DNA of 6,256 bases from Oscillospiraceae bacterium (GTDB lineage Bacteria; Bacillota_A; Clostridia; Oscillospirales; Ruminococcaceae). Location of the stretch: positions 1 through 6,256 of the forward strand of contig JAFQAF010000010.1 in the NCBI GenBank assembly GCA_017400025.1, written 5' to 3'. Both the position numbers and the translations under genes were made by a program. Of the stretch, positions 1-6,256 are shown piece after piece. The notes under the pieces were generated by a model, which saw nothing but the letters and a program-made list of their open reading frames with translations, was not told where the DNA came from and did no database searches. Within the stretch, counting starts at the first letter, position 1. The number at the start of each line of letters is the position of its first letter.

Positions 1-1750
1 ACAGTCAGAAAAAGAAAAACTGGTTTCACAGGTTATCAATCTGTCAGGCTTTGGCAGAGGCAACCGGGAAAATCCATACAAATGGCTGGTGCTTGATGTT
101 GACACAGAAAACAGCAAAGCGCTGCTGATTATGGACGGCTATATTGACACTATGTATATGTTTGCAGACGATGAAGTGCATACATGGGAAAACAGTCAGG
201 TAAGAGAATATCTTAACTTCCAGCCGAATTTGGATGTTATGTTTACACCACGGGAACAGGAATTTATTCTCAAAACAGCTGTATCAAACCCTGCAAACCC
301 CAAAACAGGCGTTTCTTCAGGCAATGATACAACAGACAGACTGTTCCTGCTCAGCACAGAAGAAATGGAAAAATACTTTGAAAATCCACAGGACCGTGTG
401 GTTTATGATGCAGAGGGCAGCCCTGTTGGACAGTACCTGCGTACAGCAGGCGGGGAAGAAAGCTACTTTGCAATGATTATACAGGACAACAGCGGTGAAA
501 TTGACTATAACGGCAGCTATGGCTACTCCGGTGCTTACGCTATCCGCCCTGCAATGTGGGTGGATGTTTCAGATGCACAGGTGCCAGCACAGTCACCTGA
601 AACAGACAAGCCACATCCACAGAATGTACAGCTGGGTACACTGCAGATTTTTGACAAATCAGCTATTACTGCCCTGAGAATTGAAAGCGATAATGGTGGC
701 AGTCTGAATGACCGCCAGCGGGCCACAACAGGAATTTACAGCATATTTGAACATGATGAATGGATACAGTTTTATCCTGTGGGTGATGCTGAAGAAATAG
801 ATATATACTATTTAGCCCATGATGAAAAAGCTGATTACAGTAAAGTTGAAGCTGAATGGGTGTACAAAAATGGTGTATTTTTCACACGCCTTTACAATCA
901 GAAAAATGAATCATTCCCTGACGGCTACTGGGGAGCATCATATTTTGACCAGGATATGAAAACCGGATATTTCGACCTGGTTTTCACATCAGGCGGAAAA
1001 ATAGTGGCAGCTATGACAATTCAGGTGTTTGAAGAAGGTGAACTGAGCAGTCTTACACGGGAAGAACTCGTACAGCTTAATGACGGCACAGCCAGTGTAA
1101 ATCCACAGCCAACACCTGCCCGGACACCTGCAGCCACACCACGGGCAGACAAACCACAGCCTTCACCAACAGCAAAGCCGGCTGATGAAAAAGATAATAC
1201 CCCGCAGGTTTCTGTTTCTGACTTTGTGGGTACTAAAACAGGCAGATTCTACTCTGTTTTCACATCCGGCGCAATCAAAATGGATTATGAGCTTGTAATT
1301 GACGGACAGCCTACACGTATGGTTACAGCTACAAAGGGCGACAAAGCTTATATGGAAAACTATCTGAACGGAGAGGCCACAGGCTGTTCAGTTATAGACG
1401 GCAGGGATATGTATGTTATCGAACATTCCAGCAAACTTATTATCAAAATGGCTCTGCAGAACGACCTTATGACAGTTGCCAGCAAGGTTATCACCGAAAA
1501 TGATGTGGATATGACACAGCTTGAAAAGGGCAGCCGTGAAATTGACGGCAAAAAATATGATACAGAAAGCTGGGTAATGGACGGCGACAAAGTTACAATG
1601 TGCTTTGATGGCAATAAACTGGCCTATATTATTTCTGACCCGGGTACAGGGGAAGCTGTTATAAAAATACTGGATTATTCCGCAGATGTTGACGACAGTC
1701 TGTTCAATATTCCGTCCGGCTATACAGTGCTGGATATGAGCGGTAATTAA
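1..1750 (+). CDS. DUF6273-like domain protein with C-terminal LolA-like domain (5' partial)
   Basis: The reading frame is open from base 2, so the true start lies upstream; the GTG at 89 is internal to a conserved domain (YKWLVLDVD) and is not a start. 582 residues are visible. Residues 12-188 resemble DUF6273: a WLVLDV strand, ALLIMDGYID, WENSQVREYLN, then LFLLSTEEMEKYF, YLRT in place of the usual WLR(S), and a closing RPAMWV. Residues 210-343 form a beta-rich region ending in YFDLVFTSGGKIVAAM that I do not recognise. Residues 364-402 are a Pro/Thr/Ala-rich linker. Residues 405-579 look like a LolA/LppX-type lipoprotein domain: repeated beta strands, REIDGKKYDTESW, and a typical ending LFNIPSGYTVLDMS. 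The function of DUF6273 is not known to me. An exported or membrane-anchored location is inferred from the linker and the lipoprotein neighbours; the N-terminus that would prove it is missing. The gene lies nine bases from the next one, probably in the same operon. Confidence 0.85.
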   Translation, partial: QSEKEKLVSQVINLSGFGRGNRENPYKWLVLDVDTENSKALLIMDGYIDTMYMFADDEVHTWENSQVREYLNFQPNLDVMFTPREQEFILKTAVSNPANPKTGVSSGNDTTDRLFLLSTEEMEKYFENPQDRVVYDAEGSPVGQYLRTAGGEESYFAMIIQDNSGEIDYNGSYGYSGAYAIRPAMWVDVSDAQVPAQSPETDKPHPQNVQLGTLQIFDKSAITALRIESDNGGSLNDRQRATTGIYSIFEHDEWIQFYPVGDAEEIDIYYLAHDEKADYSKVEAEWVYKNGVFFTRLYNQKNESFPDGYWGASYFDQDMKTGYFDLVFTSGGKIVAAMTIQVFEEGELSSLTREELVQLNDGTASVNPQPTPARTPAATPRADKPQPSPTAKPADEKDNTPQVSVSDFVGTKTGRFYSVFTSGAIKMDYELVIDGQPTRMVTATKGDKAYMENYLNGEATGCSVIDGRDMYVIEHSSKLIIKMALQNDLMTVASKVITENDVDMTQLEKGSREIDGKKYDTESWVMDGDKVTMCFDGNKLAYIISDPGTGEAVIKILDYSADVDDSLFNIPSGYTVLDMSGN

Positions 1751-1755
1751 GGTGG
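1749..1755 (+). promoter_or_regulatory. Ribosome binding site overlapping the upstream stop codon
   Basis: AAGGTGG matches AAGGAGG at six of seven bases and sits four bases before the ATG at 1760. Its first two bases are the last two of the TAA that ends the upstream gene, which suggests that translation of the two genes is coupled. Confidence 0.7.
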
Positions 1756-1759
1756 ATAT

Positions 1760-2353
1760 ATGAAACGATTAATTTTATCTGCATTTACAGTTGTGCTGGC
1801 TTTGTCTATGACAGCCTGCATTACAATCAATGTTACCCCACAGGGCGATTCTTCATCACAGCCTGTGGAAAATACACAGCCAACAAACAGCAGTGAGGAA
1901 AACTCCTCACTGCCACAGACGAATTCTGATACAGACAAACAGGATGAATCACAGCCGCCTGCAACACCACAGCCTGCACCGGAAACCAAAGAAACAGATT
2001 TTGCAATGTATGACCAGTGGGCAGAAATTGTATGCTGGTGGAACGCTGCCGAAGGCCGTTTTGCCCTGACAGATATGGCAGACAGTCACACAGCCGTTTT
2101 TGCATACGGAATGTGGGATACAGAGTTTTACAAAGAGGGCACTGTAACCTATATGTATAACGATGGTGAGCAGACCATTGTAGCCCAAGTGGACTTTGAC
2201 GGAGAAACTGAAACAGTGACCATTGATTACTCCGGCAAAGAACGTGACGGCAAAATACTGATAGGCATAAATGGTGAATGGATGCAGTATATGTTTTCCG
2301 GCTACACCAGGGATATAGCCTATCAGACATATCTCGACAATATAAACGGATAA
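1760..2353 (+). CDS. Small lipoprotein with Gln/Pro-rich linker, unknown function
   Basis: A 197-residue protein with a lipoprotein signal peptide: MKRL, a hydrophobic core, and ALSMTAC with the lipidated cysteine at position 20. Methionine at -3 is less usual than Leu/Val, but the rest of the lipobox fits. Residues 21-79 are a low-complexity stretch rich in Ser, Gln, Pro, Thr, Asn and acidic residues, of the sort that holds a domain away from the membrane. Residues 80-197 form a compact domain with Trp/Tyr pairs (VCWWN, GINGEWMQYMF) and alternating hydrophobic strands (TVTYMYNDGEQTIVAQVDF, TETVTIDYSG), so probably a small beta-sheet or barrel fold that I cannot assign to a family. The start is fixed by the ribosome binding site and the signal peptide. 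It is expected on the outer face of the cytoplasmic membrane. It lies nine bases after gene 1, and its stop codon overlaps the ribosome binding site of the next gene. Confidence 0.88.
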   Translation: MKRLILSAFTVVLALSMTACITINVTPQGDSSSQPVENTQPTNSSEENSSLPQTNSDTDKQDESQPPATPQPAPETKETDFAMYDQWAEIVCWWNAAEGRFALTDMADSHTAVFAYGMWDTEFYKEGTVTYMYNDGEQTIVAQVDFDGETETVTIDYSGKERDGKILIGINGEWMQYMFSGYTRDIAYQTYLDNING

Positions 2354-2359
2354 AAGGAG
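2352..2359 (+). promoter_or_regulatory. Ribosome binding site that decides the start of the zinc-ribbon gene
   Basis: AAAAGGAG overlaps the TAA (2351-2353) of the preceding lipoprotein gene. An ATG at 2360 directly abuts it with no spacer, while the ATG at 2369 lies nine bases downstream. The spacing therefore favours 2369, which also gives the N-terminus MAKFCGQCG expected of zinc-ribbon proteins. Confidence 0.75.
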
Positions 2360-2368
2360 ATGAAAATT

Positions 2369-3154
2369 ATGGCAAAATTTTGCGGACAATGCGGCAGTGA
2401 ATTAAAGGAAAATGCCACTTTCTGTGGTGAATGCGGTGCAAAAGCAGTACAGCAGGCGGAAGAAATTTCACGTCCGGCCCCACAGAAACCTGTATATGCA
2501 CAGCCGGAACCACGGCCACAGCCTGTACAGACTATACAGCGACCTGCACCACAGCCGCCTGTTTATACACAGAAAAATGAAGAAGAAGAACAGCCCAAAA
2601 GAAACCTTTTTGATAAAAAAACTGATGACAATATGTCTGAAACAGTTAAAACAGGTTTCTATTTCTGGATGTCCTTCCTTTATGCCATACCGGTTATCGG
2701 CTGGGTAATCTGTCTGTTCAATGCACTTATCAACAAAAATAAATCCAAACGCAATCATGCCCGTGCAACTGTTCTCACAGTAGTGGTAATGATGGCTATA
2801 TCCTTTGCTGTTACATTTGCTGTAAAAACAGCGGTGAATATGGCTATCGAAAAAGCAGGCATTGATGTTCGGGCCATAAAGGAAAACGGCATCAGCACAG
2901 AAATTGTTATGGACTTTCTTGAAGACAAAGGTATGCTTCCGGAAGAACTGGCAGATATGGCAGGTCTTATTGACAGCGTTACAGGTATTCTTGGCGGCGA
3001 AGGCGAACTTAACCTTGAAGGTATCGATACGGAACAAATCAATGGTATTCTGGAACAGTTCACCGGCGAAGAAGGCTCTATAGATTTCGAGGCGCTTATA
3101 GGTGCACTGGGCAGTCTGGAAGCAAACAGTTCTTCTGACAGTGCTTCAGAATAA
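2369..3154 (+). CDS. Zinc-ribbon membrane protein with two transmembrane segments and acidic tail
   Basis: A 261-residue protein when started at 2369; the in-frame ATG at 2360 would add three residues but touches the ribosome binding site. The N-terminus is a short zinc ribbon with cysteines at 5, 8, 19 and 22 (FCGQCG and FCGECG). Residues 34-78 are a Pro/Gln-rich linker ending in an acidic run. Two hydrophobic segments follow at about 97-121 (with IPVIGWVICLF) and 133-156, joined by the basic loop NKNKSKRNHARA. This IPVIGW...N-RNxARA arrangement recurs in uncharacterised zinc-ribbon membrane proteins of Clostridia. Residues 163-261 form a helical, strongly acidic tail with two loosely repeated ID...GIL units at 201 and 219. 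The zinc ribbon is likely structural or a protein-binding element; no enzyme motif is seen. It is embedded among lipoprotein genes with 15- and 31-base spacers, so it could be the membrane partner of these lipoproteins, which is inference. Confidence 0.9.
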   Translation: MAKFCGQCGSELKENATFCGECGAKAVQQAEEISRPAPQKPVYAQPEPRPQPVQTIQRPAPQPPVYTQKNEEEEQPKRNLFDKKTDDNMSETVKTGFYFWMSFLYAIPVIGWVICLFNALINKNKSKRNHARATVLTVVVMMAISFAVTFAVKTAVNMAIEKAGIDVRAIKENGISTEIVMDFLEDKGMLPEELADMAGLIDSVTGILGGEGELNLEGIDTEQINGILEQFTGEEGSIDFEALIGALGSLEANSSSDSASE

Positions 3155-3170
3155 AACATAAAACAGTTTG

Positions 3171-3177
3171 AAAGGAG
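3171..3177 (+). promoter_or_regulatory. Ribosome binding site that decides the start of the acidic lipoprotein gene
   Basis: AAAGGAG lies eight bases before the ATG at 3186. A TTG at 3168 is in frame but lies upstream of this site and would put six polar and charged residues before the signal peptide, so 3186 is the start. Confidence 0.8.
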
Positions 3178-3185
3178 ATTTTATT

Positions 3186-4634
3186 ATGAAAAAAATACTG
3201 GCTTTATTCCTTGCTGTTTCTATGATGTTTTCATTGGTTGCCTGTGGCGGCAGCGAAGGCGGCACAAACACAGATAATCAGGGCAACCGGCAGACACAGC
3301 AGGGGGGTACACAGACAGGCACACAGCAGGGCGGTCAGGCACCTGCCGTATCACTGTCATCAATTTCTGCTGACAACTACAAAGATATTGTAAAACAGTA
3401 TTTCGGCCTGGATATAATTGATGACGGCTGGACAGTTACAACTGCAAAAAGCCCTAATGGTGTAAACAATGCAGACCTTGTGTTTACCATTCCAGCCGGC
3501 ACAGACGGCGAGGCCGAAATAGAAAAATATTTCAATCAGGCTGTTAAACTCAGCGGTGTATGGGCACAGGAAATCGACTGGGATACCTTTGCAATATCCA
3601 AAGGCACACAGTACACAGACTTTGCAGATTTCTATACCAATGAAAACGAAGGCTATGGCGATTTCTACTCTGTGATGTGGCTGTATGACTACAATGGCAA
3701 AAATGTGCAGTTCAGTTATATGCAGGATGGCACAGCAGTGTCTATGACATTTACATATGCAACCCTTAACTATGAAATCGACATCAGCGACTGGGTTCCG
3801 CAGGAAGGTCAGGGCCCTGAAGGCTGGACATGGCAGGACTGCCACGGCTATATTGATAAAGTCTGGGATAGCGAAGTGCTGCCTGCAAACTTCCCACGGG
3901 AAATCCCTGGCGTAAAAGTGGACCAGACACGTTATTTCGGTTTTGGCTGTGAAGACCGCTGGATGGGCGCAAGAGTAGGCAACCTGTACTTTGATGACTG
4001 GGATTATGAACAGTGGATTCTGGAATTTGACGCAACAGATGACCAGCTGGCACAGTTCGAACAGGCACTGGCAGACAACGGCTTCCTGGGCGAAAAGACA
4101 GAAGACAAATATCAGGGCACTTATGTGGAAACAACAGACGGCGAAATCTATCTGTACTACACAATCGATGAAAGCGACCGTGACGGATACGACTGGTTTA
4201 TCTATTGTAATATGACAGTGCTGGAAAGTAACTATCCACTGTTCTTTGAAGGTATAGAACTGCCTACATGGGGCCTGTTTGAAGGCGAAGGAAATGACTA
4301 TCTGGTTTACGCCTATGACGAAGAATTCAACGAAGTATACGATGCAGAATATGACTTTGAAAACGGATGCTTTATCAAAGAAGCTGCCTATGTATACTAT
4401 AATTTCGATTATATGGGCGTAGACAGAGCAACATACGACTATTACATCGACTATCTCCGTGGCCTGCCAAGTGAAGAATGGAACGAATATGTTTACAGCG
4501 AAGAAGATGATTCCTATGTGGCATACTTCAAGTACAACGATAAATACTGGATTGGCTGTTACCACAACTTTGACGGCGATGAAAACTGTATGCAGCTGAT
4601 TATTTCACCTGATGAAGAATCACTGTTCTGGTAA
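3186..4634 (+). CDS. Large acidic, tyrosine-rich lipoprotein, possibly three repeated domains
   Basis: A 482-residue protein with a textbook lipoprotein signal: MKK, a hydrophobic core, and lipobox LVAC with the lipidated cysteine at 20, followed by a Gly/Gln/Thr/Asn-rich spacer (21-55) that carries a nine-residue repeat. Residues 57-202 form a first domain opening with NYKDIVKQYFGLDIIDDGW. A second, about 225-350, holds LPANFPREIPGV and a helix (DDQLAQFEQALADNGF) followed by beta hairpins. A third, about 352-482, is extremely acidic and tyrosine-rich. Each seems to hold one amphipathic helix followed by strands rich in aromatic residues, so they may be divergent copies of one fold. The second resembles DUF6591-type lipoprotein domains in its LP-x-P start and helix-then-hairpin order, but that is from memory and weak. 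Six cysteines lie beyond the lipidated one. It is expected on the outer face of the membrane. Its function is not recognised; ligand, ion or cell-wall binding is possible. Confidence 0.9.
   Translation: MKKILALFLAVSMMFSLVACGGSEGGTNTDNQGNRQTQQGGTQTGTQQGGQAPAVSLSSISADNYKDIVKQYFGLDIIDDGWTVTTAKSPNGVNNADLVFTIPAGTDGEAEIEKYFNQAVKLSGVWAQEIDWDTFAISKGTQYTDFADFYTNENEGYGDFYSVMWLYDYNGKNVQFSYMQDGTAVSMTFTYATLNYEIDISDWVPQEGQGPEGWTWQDCHGYIDKVWDSEVLPANFPREIPGVKVDQTRYFGFGCEDRWMGARVGNLYFDDWDYEQWILEFDATDDQLAQFEQALADNGFLGEKTEDKYQGTYVETTDGEIYLYYTIDESDRDGYDWFIYCNMTVLESNYPLFFEGIELPTWGLFEGEGNDYLVYAYDEEFNEVYDAEYDFENGCFIKEAAYVYYNFDYMGVDRATYDYYIDYLRGLPSEEWNEYVYSEEDDSYVAYFKYNDKYWIGCYHNFDGDENCMQLIISPDEESLFW
3294..3335 (+). 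repeat. 27-base tandem-type repeat in the lipoprotein spacer
   Basis: A 15-base segment (3294-3308, ACACAGCAGGGGGGT) recurs at 3321-3335 with one difference, giving a 27-base period. It encodes TQQGG twice, nine residues apart, in the flexible spacer after the lipidated cysteine. The period is a multiple of three, so gain or loss of a copy would only change the spacer length. The first copy holds a run of six G. Confidence 0.6.
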
Positions 4635-4700
4635 ATGCAGGTTTTGTCATTTTCAGTCTGCTTGCAGGCGAAGAATCTCATAACCACAGGATTATAAAAA

Positions 4701-4722
4701 GGGCGGGTTTAAACACCTGCTC
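4701..4722 (+). promoter_or_regulatory. Possible leader hairpin before the TPR lipoprotein gene
   Basis: In the 117-base gap between the last two genes, GGGCGGGT (4701-4708) can pair with ACCTGCTC (4715-4722) around a six-base loop, using six Watson-Crick and two G-U pairs. It is followed by an A-rich stretch and then the ribosome binding site, with no T-tract, so it is not a normal terminator on this strand. The ACCTGC arm (4715-4720) is also a perfect complement of GCAGGT at 4637-4642, so an alternative long-range pairing is possible. No good -35/-10 pair was found in this gap: TTGTCA at 4644 and TATAAA at 4693 are too far apart to act together. Its role is unknown; it could be a processing site, an mRNA-stability element or chance. 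Confidence 0.25.
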
Positions 4723-4737
4723 AAAAACAAAATAAAA

Positions 4738-4744
4738 AAGGAGG
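4738..4744 (+). promoter_or_regulatory. Strong ribosome binding site of the TPR lipoprotein gene
   Basis: A perfect AAGGAGG lies seven bases before the ATG at 4752. Another in-frame ATG at 4746 is only one base from the site and is therefore an unlikely start. Confidence 0.8.
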
Positions 4745-4751
4745 AATGCAG

Positions 4752-6256
4752 ATGAAAAAACTTATATCAGTGTTGCTTTCCTTTGTTATGCTTTTTCAGC
4801 TGACCGCCTGTGGCGGCAGTGGAGAAAATTCCGATACGCCTCAGACCAATTCCATCCCAAATACTGTACTTGGCGAAAATGATGTGCCTGTAAAACAGCA
4901 GGAGAATGGGGATATTATCCCCGACACCGATGATTTTTATGAAAGCCAGCAGACTGTTTTCGCAGAACTGAATGAAAAATCCATAGGTGCAAATAAAGAG
5001 CTGGTGGCTACACTGAAAAACGATGCACCGGCAATACAGTATGAACTTAAAGAAGAAGACCATGACTACTTTTTTGTTCTCGAAGTAAATGAAGAAGACA
5101 GTTGGACACCTTTTATCAGTGGCAAAGAAACCACATTTACAGTTTCTGACGAAAGCCTGATTGACTATAAGGTGAAAAACAAAAAGAACTTTTCTTTTAC
5201 AGCCAGAGAGGCAGGCCAATGTGTTGTTAATGCTGTGCGGGGTGATAAAACCGCCACAGCGCTGATTAATATACTGCCGGTGGAAGACGACAGGGTTACA
5301 TCCAACAGCGTGGAATACTATATGCTGTATCTTGCCAATGAACTGGCACCGCTGGCCAGCGAAGAAAAGGCAGATTACCTTATCAGTATGGGAGACTATG
5401 CCGCAAACCTGCTGGCATCCGGTCAGGTGGATGGCAATCTTGTCAATGCCATGGCGGCAGCCTGTATGATTTACCCCAATACATACCTTATCAACAACTA
5501 TGCCGCATTGCTTATGGAACGCGGGCAGTTCAAAGAAGCTCTTACCTGGCTTTATCAGGCAGACCGGGCAAATCCACATAATGTGTTTATCCTTACCAAT
5601 ATGGCAGAATGTTGCTACGAACTGGGCGATTTCAGTATGGCACTGGTTTACTGCGATATGGCTATTGCCTGTCAGGAAGACTATGGTATACCTCATCTTA
5701 TCAAGGCTTATATCTATGCACAGGGCGGCGGTACTTTTGACCAGTTTATCACATCACTGTTCAAATCTGCCCGTGCCAGCTGGACAGACATGCACACCAG
5801 ACTTTTCAGATTGGCATTTAATTATGTGACAGACTATGTTGACCGCTATGATAAAATGCCTATTACAAAAGAACATCTTGATATTCTTATGGAGGCGGTA
5901 AGCTATGGTACCACATCAGACGGCCGCGACAAACTGTCCGAACAGATTTCACTGCCTTTCCCGGCACCTGTGACCTCTGCCTGCCTTACAGCAGAAAAAA
6001 GCTATTCCGACCAGGCGGAAGCTTTGTACCAGCAGATAAAGGCTCTTTATTACGATGCCCGCCATTACGAAGGCTATGCCAACGGTAATGATGACCGCCA
6101 CCATTTTATAGCACGCTTCCATATTTTTTATTATGAATGGCTGATTGAAAATAACAGTGCAAGTATGGCAATGTTTGGCGAAGAATATGACAGACTGGAA
6201 GCACAGTTTTATGAAAAGGCCAACTCTATAATAGAACCGGCAGAAGAACAGATTGC
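4752..6256 (+). CDS. TPR-repeat lipoprotein (3' partial)
   Basis: The frame stays open to the window end; 501 complete codons are visible and the C-terminus is missing. The signal peptide is MKKLIS, a hydrophobic core and lipobox LTAC, with the lipidated cysteine at 20. Residues 21-65 are an acidic, Asn/Pro-rich spacer. Residues 90-176 are beta-rich and end in FTAREAGQCVVNAVRGDKTA followed by LINILP, which resembles the last strands of a bacterial Ig-like (BIG2-type) domain; this is inferred. Residues 190-240 are helical. Two adjacent 34-residue TPR units follow at 243-276 and 277-310, each with the G-x-F-x-x-A turn (RGQFKEA, LGDFSMA); the first also keeps the proline near its end (ANPH). The rest (315-501) is helical with many aromatic residues and could hide further degenerate helical repeats. 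TPR units bind other proteins, so this could be a scaffold on the outer membrane face. The gene lies 117 bases after the previous one and may have its own promoter. Confidence 0.9.
   Translation, partial: MKKLISVLLSFVMLFQLTACGGSGENSDTPQTNSIPNTVLGENDVPVKQQENGDIIPDTDDFYESQQTVFAELNEKSIGANKELVATLKNDAPAIQYELKEEDHDYFFVLEVNEEDSWTPFISGKETTFTVSDESLIDYKVKNKKNFSFTAREAGQCVVNAVRGDKTATALINILPVEDDRVTSNSVEYYMLYLANELAPLASEEKADYLISMGDYAANLLASGQVDGNLVNAMAAACMIYPNTYLINNYAALLMERGQFKEALTWLYQADRANPHNVFILTNMAECCYELGDFSMALVYCDMAIACQEDYGIPHLIKAYIYAQGGGTFDQFITSLFKSARASWTDMHTRLFRLAFNYVTDYVDRYDKMPITKEHLDILMEAVSYGTTSDGRDKLSEQISLPFPAPVTSACLTAEKSYSDQAEALYQQIKALYYDARHYEGYANGNDDRHHFIARFHIFYYEWLIENNSASMAMFGEEYDRLEAQFYEKANSIIEPAEEQI

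Noticed and set aside
89..91. GTG at 89 as the start of the first gene
   Set aside because: The frame is open further upstream, the preceding residues (YKWL) belong to the conserved domain, and no ribosome binding site precedes it.
3360..4565. A 401-codon open frame on the - strand opposite the acidic lipoprotein gene
   Set aside because: Its codons lie exactly opposite those of the + strand gene, so it stays open simply because that gene avoids TTA, CTA and TCA codons here. The translation is Cys/Ile/Val/Phe-rich with no domain, and the + strand gene has a signal peptide and a ribosome binding site.
4644..4698. A promoter from TTGTCA (4644-4649) and TATAAA (4693-4698)
   Set aside because: The two boxes are 43 bases apart, far from the usual 16-18, and neither has a good partner at proper spacing.
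4691..4722. A hairpin followed by TTTTTATAAT on the - strand as a terminator
   Set aside because: On that strand the two G-U pairs become A-C mismatches, weakening the stem, and no - strand gene exists upstream for it to end.
4767..5696. A 309-codon open frame on the - strand opposite the TPR lipoprotein gene
   Set aside because: It has the same codon-opposite register and the same cause. The + strand frame is clearly coding, with a lipobox and TPR units.

Overview
The window looks like chromosomal DNA from a low-to-mid GC Gram-positive anaerobe of class Clostridia; a gut Oscillospiraceae- or Lachnospiraceae-type genome is my best guess, and I cannot place it lower than class. The evidence is strong AAGGAGG-type ribosome binding sites, lipoprotein signal peptides of the MKKxLxxxLxxxMxFxLxAC type, a DUF6273-like domain, and a zinc-ribbon/two-helix membrane protein of a kind common in Clostridia. 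No RNA gene, mobile element, CRISPR array or convincing factor-independent terminator is visible.

Layout: five genes, all on the + strand, fill almost the whole window. (1) 1-1750 is a 5'-truncated protein with an N-terminal DUF6273-like domain, a middle beta-rich region, a Pro/Thr-rich linker and a C-terminal domain resembling the LolA/LppX-like lipoprotein fold. (2) 1760-2353 is a small lipoprotein with a long Gln/Pro/Ser-rich linker and an unrecognised C-terminal domain. (3) 2369-3154 is a zinc-ribbon protein with a Pro/Gln linker, two membrane segments and an acidic tail. (4) 3186-4634 is a large, very acidic, tyrosine-rich lipoprotein, perhaps with three divergent repeats of one domain. 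(5) 4752-6256 is a 3'-truncated lipoprotein with a possible Ig-like region and two TPR repeats; it starts after a 117-base gap and runs off the window end.

Genes 1-4 are separated by 9, 15 and 31 bases. Two of the ribosome binding sites overlap the preceding stop codon, so this is very probably one transcript with translational coupling. Gene 5 may be read through from gene 4 or have its own promoter in the 117-base gap, which also holds a modest hairpin just before its ribosome binding site.

Taken together this is an envelope-protein locus: at least three lipoproteins anchored on the outer face of the membrane, one integral membrane protein, and one further protein (gene 1) that is probably exported. 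No enzyme active site is recognisable in any of them. A shared surface assembly or a surface-sensing module is a reasonable inference but nothing in the sequence proves it.
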